12,379 nt of DNA, from positions 1-12,379 of the forward strand of contig SVMP01000053.1 of NCBI GenBank assembly GCA_015067385.1, written 5' to 3'. Positions within the stretch are counted from its first letter, which is position 1. Each line of letters begins with the position of its first letter. Shown here in pieces: positions 1 to 7,472 of the stretch. The notes under the pieces are model-generated. The model ran no database searches. It saw only the letters and a program-made list of their open reading frames with translations, and was not told where the DNA came from. This stretch comes from Oscillospiraceae bacterium. Lineage in GTDB: Bacteria > Bacillota > Clostridia > Oscillospirales > UBA644. The position numbers and the translations under genes are program-made.

Positions 1-537
1 CGTGAGGATCTCTCGCATCTGATTGTTGTTGAATTCAAGAAATTCTTCCCATTTTTCGGGATCTTCGGGGCCGCCGACGGGACAACCGTAGATGTCTTTC
101 GGATTATAATTTTCGGGGCTCTGACCCTCGGGATAAATGCTTCTGTAACGGGGATCCGACCAGTCGATAAGCGAATAGTAAAGCCCGACCTTCATGCCCG
201 CTTCTCTTACCGCTTCAACGTAAGGCGCAATGAGGTCTCTTCCTGCCGGTGTCTTTTTAACAACATTCAGATCGCTGTATTTCGTGTCGAACAACGCAAC
301 GCCGTCATGGTGTTTCGATGTTAAAACAACGTAATTCGCCCCCGCTTTTTTGAACAGCTCCGCCCATTTCTTCGGGTCATACTTGCTCGCCGTAAAATTC
401 TCGCATTGCTGCATATATCTTTCGTAGGAGACGTCGCCGTTATGGAACGACCACGATTCCGACCAGTTGCCGTCACAATATATACCGTAATGAATAAAAA
501 TACCGAGCTTCGCCTCTTTGAACCAATCTTGCATCAT
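1..537 (-). CDS. Alpha-L-fucosidase, GH29 family (N-terminal part; 3' end beyond window)
   Basis: My translation from the ATG at 537 gives 179 residues, still open at the window edge. GH29 enzymes release alpha-linked L-fucose from glycans with retention of configuration. The visible part matches the start of the GH29 barrel: EAKLGIFIHYG at residues 8-18, a WAELFKKAGANYVVLTSKHHDG block at about 58-79 with the paired substrate-binding histidines at 76-77, then YSDLNVV and GLYYSLIDWSD at about 118-128. The catalytic nucleophile lies further on and is not in view. There is no signal peptide, so the enzyme is probably cytoplasmic and acts on imported fucosylated oligosaccharides (inference). Two ATGs are in tandem (537 and 534). 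AAGGAG at 548-553 lies 10 nt before the first, which I chose. It has its own promoter and follows a terminator, so it is not part of the thrS transcript. Confidence 0.9.
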   Translation of the reverse strand, partial: MMQDWFKEAKLGIFIHYGIYCDGNWSESWSFHNGDVSYERYMQQCENFTASKYDPKKWAELFKKAGANYVVLTSKHHDGVALFDTKYSDLNVVKKTPAGRDLIAPYVEAVREAGMKVGLYYSLIDWSDPRYRSIYPEGQSPENYNPKDIYGCPVGGPEDPEKWEEFLEFNNNQMREILT

Positions 538-569
538 AAATAAATCGCTCCTTATTTGTCTTTTTCTTA

Positions 570-598
570 ATTATAGCCTATCTTTTATCTTTTTGCAA
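570..598 (-). promoter_or_regulatory. Sigma-70/SigA-type promoter for the fucosidase gene
   Basis: Read on the minus strand, TTGCAA (593-598) is followed after exactly 17 nt by a perfect TATAAT (570-575). The stretch upstream of the -35 is rich in A and T and could act as an UP element. Transcription should begin near 562-564, giving a leader of about 25 nt before the start codon at 537. I see no operator palindrome overlapping it, and a binding site for a regulator could lie elsewhere. The promoter separates this locus from the synthetase genes upstream. Confidence 0.72.
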
Positions 599-664
599 TA
601 GCTTTTGTTTATTTTTGGCATTTTACATAAAAATGGCGTTTTTATCAATGCGTAAATGTAAATA

Positions 665-695
665 AGCACCTATACCCACAACGGATATAGGTGCT
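665..695 (-). terminator. Probable intrinsic terminator after thrS
   Basis: A perfect 10-bp inverted repeat (AGCACCTATA at 665-674, TATAGGTGCT at 686-695) encloses an 11-nt loop. It begins 6 nt after the thrS stop codon. The 3' side on the minus strand is T-rich (TATTTACATTT) but is not a clean U-tract, so termination may be partial. A second, all-A/T hairpin (7-bp stem, 627-633 with 639-645) follows and could assist. The position at the end of the long synthetase/ABC transcript and before a new promoter supports the call. Confidence 0.65.
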
Positions 696-701
696 GTTAA
701 A

Positions 702-2459
702 TTAGTCAATAATTTTATTATCGATATGTTCTCTGATGAGAGCGACGAAATCAGCGATGGACATAGTGCCCTTGTCGCCTTCTTTTCTTGCTCTGACAGC
801 AACGGTGCCGTCTTCCTGTTCTTTATCGCCTGCGACGAGCATGAACGGAACTTTTTCCATCTGAGCTTCACGGATCTTGTAGCCGATCTTTTCGCTTCTG
901 TCGTCAACTTCTACGCGCAGACCGTATTTTTCGAGCTCTTTAGCAACCTCGAATACGTACGGCTGATGTCTGTCGGCGATGGGGAGAAGTTTGACCTGAA
1001 CGGGAGCGAGCCATGTCGGGAACGCGCCTGCGTATTTTTCGATAAGGAGAGCGAGAGTTCTTTCGTAGCAGCCGATAGAAGTTCTGTGGATGATATACGG
1101 ATTCTTCTTCGTGCCGTCACGGTCAACGTATTCCATACCGAATTTTTCAGCGAGCATCTGGTCGATCTGAATGGTGATGAGAGTGTCTTCTTTACCGAAT
1201 ACGTTTCTGATCTGAATGTCGAGCTTCGGACCGTAGAACGCTGCTTCACCGATACCCTCTTTGTAGGGGATTTCGAGATGATCGAGAATTCTCTGCATAA
1301 CGCCCTGAGCTTCGTCCCACTGCTCTTCGGTGCCGATATATTTTGCTCTGTCGTTGGGGTCCCATTTGGAGAATCTGTAGGAAACGTCCTCGTAAAGACC
1401 GAGAGTTTTGAGCATATAGATCGCAAGTTCAAGACAGTTCTTGAATTCTTCTTCGAGCTGTTCGGGAAGACACATAAGGTGACCTTCGGAAATGGTGAAC
1501 TGACGTACTCTTATAAGACCGTGCATTTCGCCGGACGCTTCGTTACGGAAAAGGGTGGATGTTTCGTTATAACGGAGGGGGAGATCTCTGTAGGAACGTG
1601 CTCTGTTAAGATATGCCTGATACTGGAACGGGCAGGTCATCGGACGGAGAGCGAAGACTTCGTCGTCTTTTGCTTCATCGCCGAGAACGAACATGCCGTC
1701 CTGATAATGATCCCAGTGACCCGAAACCTTGTAAAGATCGCTCTTTGCCATGTACGGAGTTTTGGTGAGCTGCCAGCCTCTCTTCTGTTCTTCGTCTTCA
1801 ACGAAACGCTGGAGTGTCTGGATTATTCTTGCGCCCTTGGGAAGAAGAATGGGGAGACCCTGACCGATAAGATCGCAGGTGGTGAAAAGTTCGAGCTCTC
1901 TGCCGAGCTTGTTATGGTCACGTTTCTTTGCTTCTTCAACGTCTGCAAGGTACTGTTCGAGAGTTGCGGCGTTCGGGAAAGAAATACCGTAGATTCTCTG
2001 AAGCATTTTCTTTGTCGAGTCGCCTCTCCAGTATGCGCCGGTGCAGCTTGTGAGCTTGAATGCCTTAACTTTGCTTGCGTAGGGAAGATGCGGACCTGCG
2101 CAGAGGTCAACAAATTCGCCCTGCTTGTAGAAGCTGATCTCTTCGCCTTCGGGAAGCTCGTTGATAAGCTCGATCTTGTAGGGTTCGTTCTTCATAAGCT
2201 CAAGAGCTTCTTCACGGGGGAGAACAAAACGTTCAACCTTAAGATTTTCTTTTACGATCTTCTTCATTTCTGCTTCGATCTTCTCGAGAATTTCGGGAGT
2301 GAACGAAACATCGCTGTCAAAGTCGTAGTAAAAACCGTTTTCAATTGCGGGACCGATAGTGAGTTTAACGTCGGGATAAAGACGTTTTACCGCTTGCGCG
2401 AGTATATGAGACGAGGTGTGCCAGAACACTTTCATCTCTTCGAGATTTTCGATTTTCAT
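702..2459 (-). CDS. thrS: Threonyl-tRNA synthetase without TGS domain
   Basis: Charges tRNA-Thr with threonine in the cytoplasm; a class II synthetase. The 585 residues compare with about 640 in typical bacterial ThrRS. The N-terminal TGS domain is missing and the protein starts directly at the editing domain, with HTSSH (H14, H18) and CAGPH (C120, H124) forming the usual editing pocket for mis-charged serine. In the catalytic core, the three zinc/threonine-binding ligands of the family are kept as C276 (in RPMTCPF), H327 (in EGHLMC) and H458 (in IIHRT). Motif 2 is LFRNEASGEMHG at about 303-314 and motif 3 is GCYERTLALL at about 463-472. The anticodon-binding domain covers roughly the last 95 residues. 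The ATG at 2459 is preceded by AGAGGAAG. An in-frame TAA at 2463-2465, six nt upstream, rules out a longer N-terminus. It lies 19 nt after the DUF4340 gene, so it is probably co-transcribed with the ABC operon; there is no T-box leader. Confidence 0.96.
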   Translation of the reverse strand: MKIENLEEMKVFWHTSSHILAQAVKRLYPDVKLTIGPAIENGFYYDFDSDVSFTPEILEKIEAEMKKIVKENLKVERFVLPREEALELMKNEPYKIELINELPEGEEISFYKQGEFVDLCAGPHLPYASKVKAFKLTSCTGAYWRGDSTKKMLQRIYGISFPNAATLEQYLADVEEAKKRDHNKLGRELELFTTCDLIGQGLPILLPKGARIIQTLQRFVEDEEQKRGWQLTKTPYMAKSDLYKVSGHWDHYQDGMFVLGDEAKDDEVFALRPMTCPFQYQAYLNRARSYRDLPLRYNETSTLFRNEASGEMHGLIRVRQFTISEGHLMCLPEQLEEEFKNCLELAIYMLKTLGLYEDVSYRFSKWDPNDRAKYIGTEEQWDEAQGVMQRILDHLEIPYKEGIGEAAFYGPKLDIQIRNVFGKEDTLITIQIDQMLAEKFGMEYVDRDGTKKNPYIIHRTSIGCYERTLALLIEKYAGAFPTWLAPVQVKLLPIADRHQPYVFEVAKELEKYGLRVEVDDRSEKIGYKIREAQMEKVPFMLVAGDKEQEDGTVAVRARKEGDKGTMSIADFVALIREHIDNKIID

Positions 2460-2478
2460 TATTTACTTCCTCTTTTAC

Positions 2479-3981
2479 TTAGTACAAGATCTCTTCGCCG
2501 TTAAGAAGCTTATTGAGATCGTTTTTGATTTTATTGACTTTGTTTATATATACGAAAAATCTGCCTTCGCCGTTAAGCTTAAAGACGAATTTTCTTGCGT
2601 CAAGCTGAATGTACTCAATAACCGTGTCGTTGCCGTCAATAGCATCGTATGTTATCTTGAGCACGCTTTCCGCATCTTCAGCCGGTTCGGTCGCAAGACC
2701 GTCGTTTGTAACACCGATAATGGTAACGTAAAAGCTTCTGAACAGGCTCTGGTCAATGTCCATTTCATCGTTCAGTCTGACAACCATTTCCTCGCCCTTG
2801 TCCGGATCTTTGATCGTGAAATTGTAAACGTCTCCGTTCATTTCAACGGTCAGACCTTCAAGCTCGTTAAGATAACGCAGGTTGATGGTTCTCTGACAGT
2901 ACGTGTCTATACTGTATTCCGTAAATGCAAATTTATCAATGTCAACGCCGTATATTACAGGCTCTCCGTCATACATGACGTAAAGCGTTCTGCCGTCAAT
3001 GTTGCCTAAAAGATATTCGCTTGTTATAAGCAGATCCGAACCGTCTTCCGTTGCTCCGAAATACGGGTTTTCAAGGCCTGTTATTTCGCTGACATAGTTC
3101 TGAGTGTCTACCCATGCTTCGATAACAACTTTTGTCGGATCACCAAAACCGTATTTTGCCTGAAGCTCGGGGTCGAGTGTGTCGGTAATGATGTCGTCCG
3201 CTTCAAGAGCTGCCAATATTTCAACAATTCCCTGTATCGGTGTTGAATCGCCGCCCCAGAAGAACGGTTTTTCCATTACCATACCGCCGGTGAACGCAAT
3301 GTTTGCCGCTTCCTCGTCGGTAGTCTGTCTTACGTATATATCCTCTTTTCCCGAAGCCTCTGAATATTCTATAGAAAGCGACTGGAAACCGGGATATGCA
3401 AATTCCTTGCTGATCGTTTTCTGATAATATTGAACGTGATTCTTCAGAAAACGCTCGGAAAAATACGTCTGCGCAAGAAATACGTCCGTATTTGATGCGT
3501 TTCTTATATAATAACCGCCGCCCTGAGGTGCTGCGTCGCCGAGATGAAGCTCGGTCGTCTTTCCGTCCTTCATTTCTATTTTAACAGTCGCCTGCGGCTT
3601 GTCAAGTCCGTAATATTCAAGATGCTCGGTCTCTGTTTCGATAAGAGCGTCGCATGTTACTTTCGCAACACTTGAATAAAGACCTTCCGAAGAGTACGGA
3701 AGGAGGGGTGCGCCCTCTCTTCCGAGGAAGTTGATGTTTCCCTCTTCGTCTTTGCTGACGGTGTATTCACCCGTTGAGTTTTTAACATGGATCGCCTTGA
3801 CTTCATCAATAACACATGAATGTAAAACAAGGCTCTGACGCGCATATTCAATATTCAGGTCCGTGTCCGGATCTTTTTCTTCGGGAAGAAGATCGAAGGA
3901 CATCATAAAGAACATTGCGCCTATAAGCAACCCAATTATCAATAAGGAAGCGAAAATGCCGATGATCTTTTTTTTCGTCAT
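2479..3981 (-). CDS. DUF4340 domain-containing membrane-anchored protein of the ABC operon
   Basis: 500 residues. A short basic N-terminus (TKKK) is followed by one membrane segment at about 5-28, and the rest should lie outside the membrane. The outer part fits DUF4340 proteins: repeated beta-rich units with YGLDKPQATVKIEMKDGK at about 124-141 and LHLGDAAPQGGGYYI at 145-159, which resemble the family's recurring 'GL-kP-a-V-l-dGk / l-lG---p-g-yYv' pattern. No lipobox is visible. The biochemical role of the family is not established. It is usually encoded beside GldG-like ABC accessory proteins, as here, so it is probably an extracytoplasmic partner of the transporter (inference). Its ATG overlaps the stop of the GldG-like gene (ATGA, 3978-3981), which points to translational coupling. 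It ends 19 nt before thrS. Confidence 0.85.
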   Translation of the reverse strand: MTKKKIIGIFASLLIIGLLIGAMFFMMSFDLLPEEKDPDTDLNIEYARQSLVLHSCVIDEVKAIHVKNSTGEYTVSKDEEGNINFLGREGAPLLPYSSEGLYSSVAKVTCDALIETETEHLEYYGLDKPQATVKIEMKDGKTTELHLGDAAPQGGGYYIRNASNTDVFLAQTYFSERFLKNHVQYYQKTISKEFAYPGFQSLSIEYSEASGKEDIYVRQTTDEEAANIAFTGGMVMEKPFFWGGDSTPIQGIVEILAALEADDIITDTLDPELQAKYGFGDPTKVVIEAWVDTQNYVSEITGLENPYFGATEDGSDLLITSEYLLGNIDGRTLYVMYDGEPVIYGVDIDKFAFTEYSIDTYCQRTINLRYLNELEGLTVEMNGDVYNFTIKDPDKGEEMVVRLNDEMDIDQSLFRSFYVTIIGVTNDGLATEPAEDAESVLKITYDAIDGNDTVIEYIQLDARKFVFKLNGEGRFFVYINKVNKIKNDLNKLLNGEEILY

Positions 3982-5663
3982 AAGAACTTACGCTTTCTCC
4001 ACACGATAAGCCCGAGAACCGCGAGAATTGCGGGAATACCGATAACTGTGCCGAGAACAACAAGAACAACTTCTGTCGTTGTCGTAAACGCAAGAGTGTC
4101 GAAAATGAGCTGTGTGGGAAGAATGTCTGTATCGTAAGACTGCTTGGAAGCAACGAGGAATTTAGAAAGCTTGATCATAAATTCCGCAGTCTGCTGGTTG
4201 TTACCGTCAATGTTGCTGATGAAATAGTCGTCAACAAACGATGTCGAACCGCAAAGATATACGCTGGAAGAGAATTCCGTTGTTCCTTCGTATCTTACCT
4301 GACGTGAGATCGCACTGAGATTGAACGGACCGACGGTGTCTGTTTCTTCGTTATACTGGAAATTCTTCCAATCGGAAGGAGCAAGAGTTGTGGTCGCTGT
4401 AAATCTTGAGAATGCGCTGTCAAATGTCTGTATAACATTATATGTCGTTCTGCTGTCCTTTGTTTTGTAAAGACAGGTTACGGGACGCGCCGCACCGAGC
4501 TGAACGAACTGATAATATCCTTCTCTGCCGAGGTCCTCTGCAAGTGTCATCGCATCGTCTGCGTATTTAACTTTCAGAAGCGGATAAGATGCGTTTGTGA
4601 ATGCATAGCTGTTCTGATAGTCAAACACGTTGTCCGTGCCGAGCGAAAGTCCCCACTCAACAAGATAATCCTCAAGCTTGGGATTCTTGGGCATATCAAG
4701 GTCTGTAAATACCATAAGATGATGACCGAGAAGTTCGTTGTTGTTGAGCCAAAGGTCGATCTTTGCGATATCGTCGTCACTGTATGCTCTTGTGGGATTG
4801 TTGACGATAAGAATGGATACAAAATCCGGAATGGCGTCAAATTCCTGAAGTGTGATGTATTTAACGTCAAAGCCGTTGTCTTTGAGTGTTTCCTGGAAAT
4901 AAGGCAGGGATTCTTCGCCGTGGCCCTTTACGATAGCGATCGTCTGGATATCTTCGACCGTAACGTAAAGCATACCTGCCGTGAGACGTCTTTCAAGACC
5001 TACATACTGAAGGTTTTCAAAGATAGTGTCCTTAATGAAACGGTAACGCTGTGTTTCGGGAGAGTAAACAACAAGGAAGATGTTCTCTGCCGTGTCTGTA
5101 CCGTCGTCAAGAGTGATATTTCTTGTTTTGAAGAAATTGGGGTTGTATCTGGGGTCTACAAAATGTACGGTCACATTTTCGTTTTCACGGATGTAGTTGT
5201 CAACCGTTTCGATAACGTATCTTGTCGGAGCGATAGCGTCGGATGTCGATGTCGCCGAACGGTACGTCTGCTCGTCGCCGAGTATTATTACTTCAACGGG
5301 AGATTTAAGCTCCGCAAGAAAATCGATAGTCTCCTGGTCAAGCGTAAATACATGCTCGGATGTAAGGTCCACTTTGAGTGTGAATCTTTCAGCCGCAAGC
5401 GTTACAACAACGTTTACAGCAATAACTATCGCAATGAAAAGGATCGTAAAAAGGGTTGCAAGAGAACCGAATTTAACTTTGTTTTTGTTTATCTTCGGTA
5501 TTTTCTGGTCGGAAACAGTTCCGCCGAGCGCCGCATAAGGTCCGGCAGACGCAGGTTCTTTTTCGACTTCTTCAACCGTTTCGGCTGTCTCTTCGGTTAC
5601 AACCTCTTCAACAACCTCTGCGTTTTCGTTTACATTCGCTTCGTTAATGTTTTCATTAGCCAT
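3978..5663 (-). CDS. GldG-like ABC transporter auxiliary protein
   Basis: 561 residues. Layout: an acidic, low-complexity cytoplasmic tail rich in N, E and V (about 1-40), membrane segment 1 at about 66-91, a large extracytoplasmic region (about 92-528), membrane segment 2 at about 531-556, and a basic RKRKFL end. Just after segment 1, DLTSEHVFTLDQET (99-112) followed by a 'SPVEVIIL' strand is the usual start of the GldG/ABC_transp_aux fold. The lumen domain includes IAIVKGHGEESLP, as in the intact members. In Bacteroidetes, GldG works with GldA and GldF and is needed for gliding. Homologues in Firmicutes have no settled role, and gliding should not be inferred. Translation starts at the ATG at 5663 behind a near-ideal ribosome binding site. 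The stop overlaps the DUF4340 start by 4 nt. Confidence 0.88.
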   Translation of the reverse strand: MANENINEANVNENAEVVEEVVTEETAETVEEVEKEPASAGPYAALGGTVSDQKIPKINKNKVKFGSLATLFTILFIAIVIAVNVVVTLAAERFTLKVDLTSEHVFTLDQETIDFLAELKSPVEVIILGDEQTYRSATSTSDAIAPTRYVIETVDNYIRENENVTVHFVDPRYNPNFFKTRNITLDDGTDTAENIFLVVYSPETQRYRFIKDTIFENLQYVGLERRLTAGMLYVTVEDIQTIAIVKGHGEESLPYFQETLKDNGFDVKYITLQEFDAIPDFVSILIVNNPTRAYSDDDIAKIDLWLNNNELLGHHLMVFTDLDMPKNPKLEDYLVEWGLSLGTDNVFDYQNSYAFTNASYPLLKVKYADDAMTLAEDLGREGYYQFVQLGAARPVTCLYKTKDSRTTYNVIQTFDSAFSRFTATTTLAPSDWKNFQYNEETDTVGPFNLSAISRQVRYEGTTEFSSSVYLCGSTSFVDDYFISNIDGNNQQTAEFMIKLSKFLVASKQSYDTDILPTQLIFDTLAFTTTTEVVLVVLGTVIGIPAILAVLGLIVWRKRKFL

Positions 5664-5671
5664 TTCTCCTG

Positions 5672-5680
5672 CACCTCCTT
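5672..5680 (-). promoter_or_regulatory. Very strong ribosome binding site for the GldG-like gene, overlapping the permease stop
   Basis: On the minus strand AAGGAGGTG is a nine-base match to the anti-Shine-Dalgarno end of 16S rRNA, 8 nt before the ATG at 5663. Its first bases form part of the TAA stop of the permease gene (5679-5681). Ribosomes finishing the permease therefore end on the initiation site of the next gene, which suggests coupled or re-initiated translation and fixes this start codon. Confidence 0.85.
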
Positions 5681-6383
5681 AGCTCCAACGGCGTTTTTCG
5701 ATCATTCTTACAGCAAGGAACAGGAAGATGACCGTTACCGAAATGTAATAAACAATGGGGGGAAGGCTCAGAATACCGTTAGTGAAATCGTCAAACTGAG
5801 CATAGATATTTGCGTGCATGATTATGTTTGCAAGCCATGTCGGAAGGAATATTCCGAAAAAGTCGATAACAAACATGAAAAACAGTATCGCCATCGTGCC
5901 TGCCGCAGCTGCGACCGAGCTTTCCGTTAATGCTGAAACAAAAAGACCGATGGAGATTATAGCGCAGAGCGCAAGAACGGTGCCTATGAGGTTTGTCAAT
6001 AAACAACCGTAATCAACAGTTCCGAAAATGTCGATTATAAGAACGTAAAAAAGGTTTACCGATGTGCAGATAAGGAAAATTATAAGCGCACCGAAAAATT
6101 TACCCAAAACAAGCTGATAAAGGCTTATGGGGGATGTCAACAAAAGCTGATCGGTCTTGTTTTTCTTCTCTTCACTGAAAAATCGCATCGAAAGAATGCC
6201 GACAACGACCATGTCAACGAAAAAGAGCCAAAAACCGAAATAGTCACCGAGATAACTCGTGTTCTGCCAGATTACAAATAATGTGAAAAGAATAGCGGAA
6301 AGGAAAGAGTATATCGCAAGAACGAACCAGCCGATCGGGTTCTTGAAAAATGCGACAAGCTCACGCTTAATTATTGCTGTCAC
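5679..6383 (-). CDS. ABC-2 type transporter permease (GldF-like)
   Basis: 234 residues with about six predicted membrane segments (roughly 18-38, 50-68, 97-119, 129-151, 157-179, 208-226). The cytoplasmic loop carries EEKKNKTDQLLLTSPIS (71-87), the conserved 'EEk--gT-elLlt-Pvs' element of ABC-2 permeases of the GldF/NosY kind that contacts the ATPase. Length matches GldF. The start is GTG at 6383, not ATG, and is fixed by AAGGAGG at 6393-6399. The start region overlaps the end of the ATPase gene by 17 nt. The protein should pair with the ATPase encoded just upstream and the GldG-like protein just downstream. The substrate is unknown, and members of this class can be exporters or mechanical ABC systems. 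Confidence 0.9.
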   Translation of the reverse strand: MTAIIKRELVAFFKNPIGWFVLAIYSFLSAILFTLFVIWQNTSYLGDYFGFWLFFVDMVVVGILSMRFFSEEKKNKTDQLLLTSPISLYQLVLGKFFGALIIFLICTSVNLFYVLIIDIFGTVDYGCLLTNLIGTVLALCAIISIGLFVSALTESSVAAAAGTMAILFFMFVIDFFGIFLPTWLANIIMHANIYAQFDDFTNGILSLPPIVYYISVTVIFLFLAVRMIEKRRWS

Positions 6384-7425
6384 CGTTCTCGCCCTCCTTT
6401 TCTTTGTTTATTTCTTCTTTTTTGTCTGCCTCTTCTTTCTTTTCTTCCTTTTTACCTGCAAGCGCACGCTGTTCGTCGTTCTGCGCAACAAGGGTAAGGA
6501 ATATATCTTCAAGAGACATGCCGAGAGGCGTTATCATGAGGATATACCAGTTTCTCTTCGCACATTCGTCGAAAAGCAGACGGCGTATATCCACCTTGTT
6601 TTCCGCTTCGATAATAAAGTCGATCGTTCCTTTTTCGAAAGAACCCACATACTCTATCTTTGCAACGCCCGGAAGCGCTCCGAGTACGCCTATAACATCC
6701 GCATCTTCGGGTGCCGCAAGACGTACACCGTAACGGCTGTTTGCACCCATCTTCATCGTCAGATCGTCAGCCATAGCGTCCATTACGATAAAGCCTTCAT
6801 TCATAATGATTATACGCTCGCAGACCGCCTGGACCTCGGAAAGAATGTGAGAGGAAAGAATGATGGTTCTTCTTGTGCCGAGACGTTTTATGAGGTTTCT
6901 TATCTCAACAATCTCTTTCGGGTCAAGGCCTGCCGTGGGCTCGTCAAGAATAAGGATCGGCGGGTCACCGATAAGAGCCTGCGCAAGACCGACACGCTGC
7001 TTGTAACCTTTTGAAAGGTTCTTTATGAGTCGGTTGTATACGCCCGTTATTTTAACGACCTCGCATACCTCCGCAATATGCTCCTTCTTCTTTTTGATGT
7101 TTTCTTTTTTACTGCAACCCTTGAGGTTGTAAACAAAGCTGAGATATTCCTTGACCGTCATATCATGGTAAAGCGGCGGGATCTCGGGAAGATATCCGAA
7201 ATTTTCCTTTGCCTTTGACGGTTCTTCAAGCAGGTCGTGACCGTTTATGATGATCTTGCCTGCGTGTGAGGAGATGTATCCCGTAAGCATGTTCATGGTC
7301 GTCGATTTACCCGCACCGTTCGGTCCGAGAAGTCCGACGATATCGCCTTGGTTTATCGTGAAGCTGATGTTGTTAACAGCGACCTTGCTGCCGTATCGCT
7401 TCGTTAAGCCGGAAACGGTTATCAT
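6367..7425 (-). CDS. ABC transporter ATP-binding protein (GldA-like)
   Basis: 352 residues with a full set of ABC motifs: Walker A GPNGAGKST at 34-42, Q-loop region GYLPEIPPLY at 77-86, signature LSKGYKQR at 137-144, Walker B LILDEP at 158-163 followed by the D-loop (AGLDP), and the switch histidine H193 in SSHILSE. An approximately 100-residue C-terminal extension after the core fits the CcmA/GldA/NatA group that pairs with ABC-2 permeases. The last 28 residues or so (from about 325) form a highly charged K/E tail, and its DNA also contains the permease ribosome binding site. Hydrolyses ATP at the inner face of the membrane to drive the permease encoded next. The ATG at 7425 follows TTGGAGAG. 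It starts 47 nt after aspS, with only weak promoter-like sequence between. Confidence 0.94.
   Translation of the reverse strand: MITVSGLTKRYGSKVAVNNISFTINQGDIVGLLGPNGAGKSTTMNMLTGYISSHAGKIIINGHDLLEEPSKAKENFGYLPEIPPLYHDMTVKEYLSFVYNLKGCSKKENIKKKKEHIAEVCEVVKITGVYNRLIKNLSKGYKQRVGLAQALIGDPPILILDEPTAGLDPKEIVEIRNLIKRLGTRRTIILSSHILSEVQAVCERIIIMNEGFIVMDAMADDLTMKMGANSRYGVRLAAPEDADVIGVLGALPGVAKIEYVGSFEKGTIDFIIEAENKVDIRRLLFDECAKRNWYILMITPLGMSLEDIFLTLVAQNDEQRALAGKKEEKKEEADKKEEINKEKEGENGDSNN
6393..6399 (-). promoter_or_regulatory. Ribosome binding site that selects the GTG start of the permease
   Basis: AAGGAGG on the minus strand lies inside the last codons of the ATPase gene, 9 nt before the GTG at 6381-6383. 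No in-frame ATG is equally well placed, so the site decides the start. Its location in coding sequence for the charged Lys/Glu tail suggests that ATPase and permease are translated together. Confidence 0.8.
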
Positions 7426-7472
7426 GAAAAACTCTCCAATTACTGTAGAATTATTTAAATTGCAAAAAAATG

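Noticed and set aside
726..2504. A 592-codon plus-strand open frame covering the whole of thrS, and similar long plus-strand frames opposite aspS (7884-9245) and the GldG-like gene (4719-5930).
   Set aside because: They are exactly opposite well-recognised genes, their products are compositionally odd (rich in F, C and R) with no family features, and they reflect rare use of codons whose complement is a stop. I regard them as antisense shadows.
2460..2530. A TGS domain for ThrRS encoded upstream in another frame or fused to the preceding gene.
   Set aside because: There is an in-frame TAA at 2463-2465, and the upstream frame is fully used by the DUF4340 protein, which shows no TGS sequence.
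3978..7425. Assignment of the ABC operon to gliding motility.
   Set aside because: Only the GldA/F/G-like components are present. The rest of the gliding and type IX secretion genes are not in the window, and the host looks like a Firmicute.
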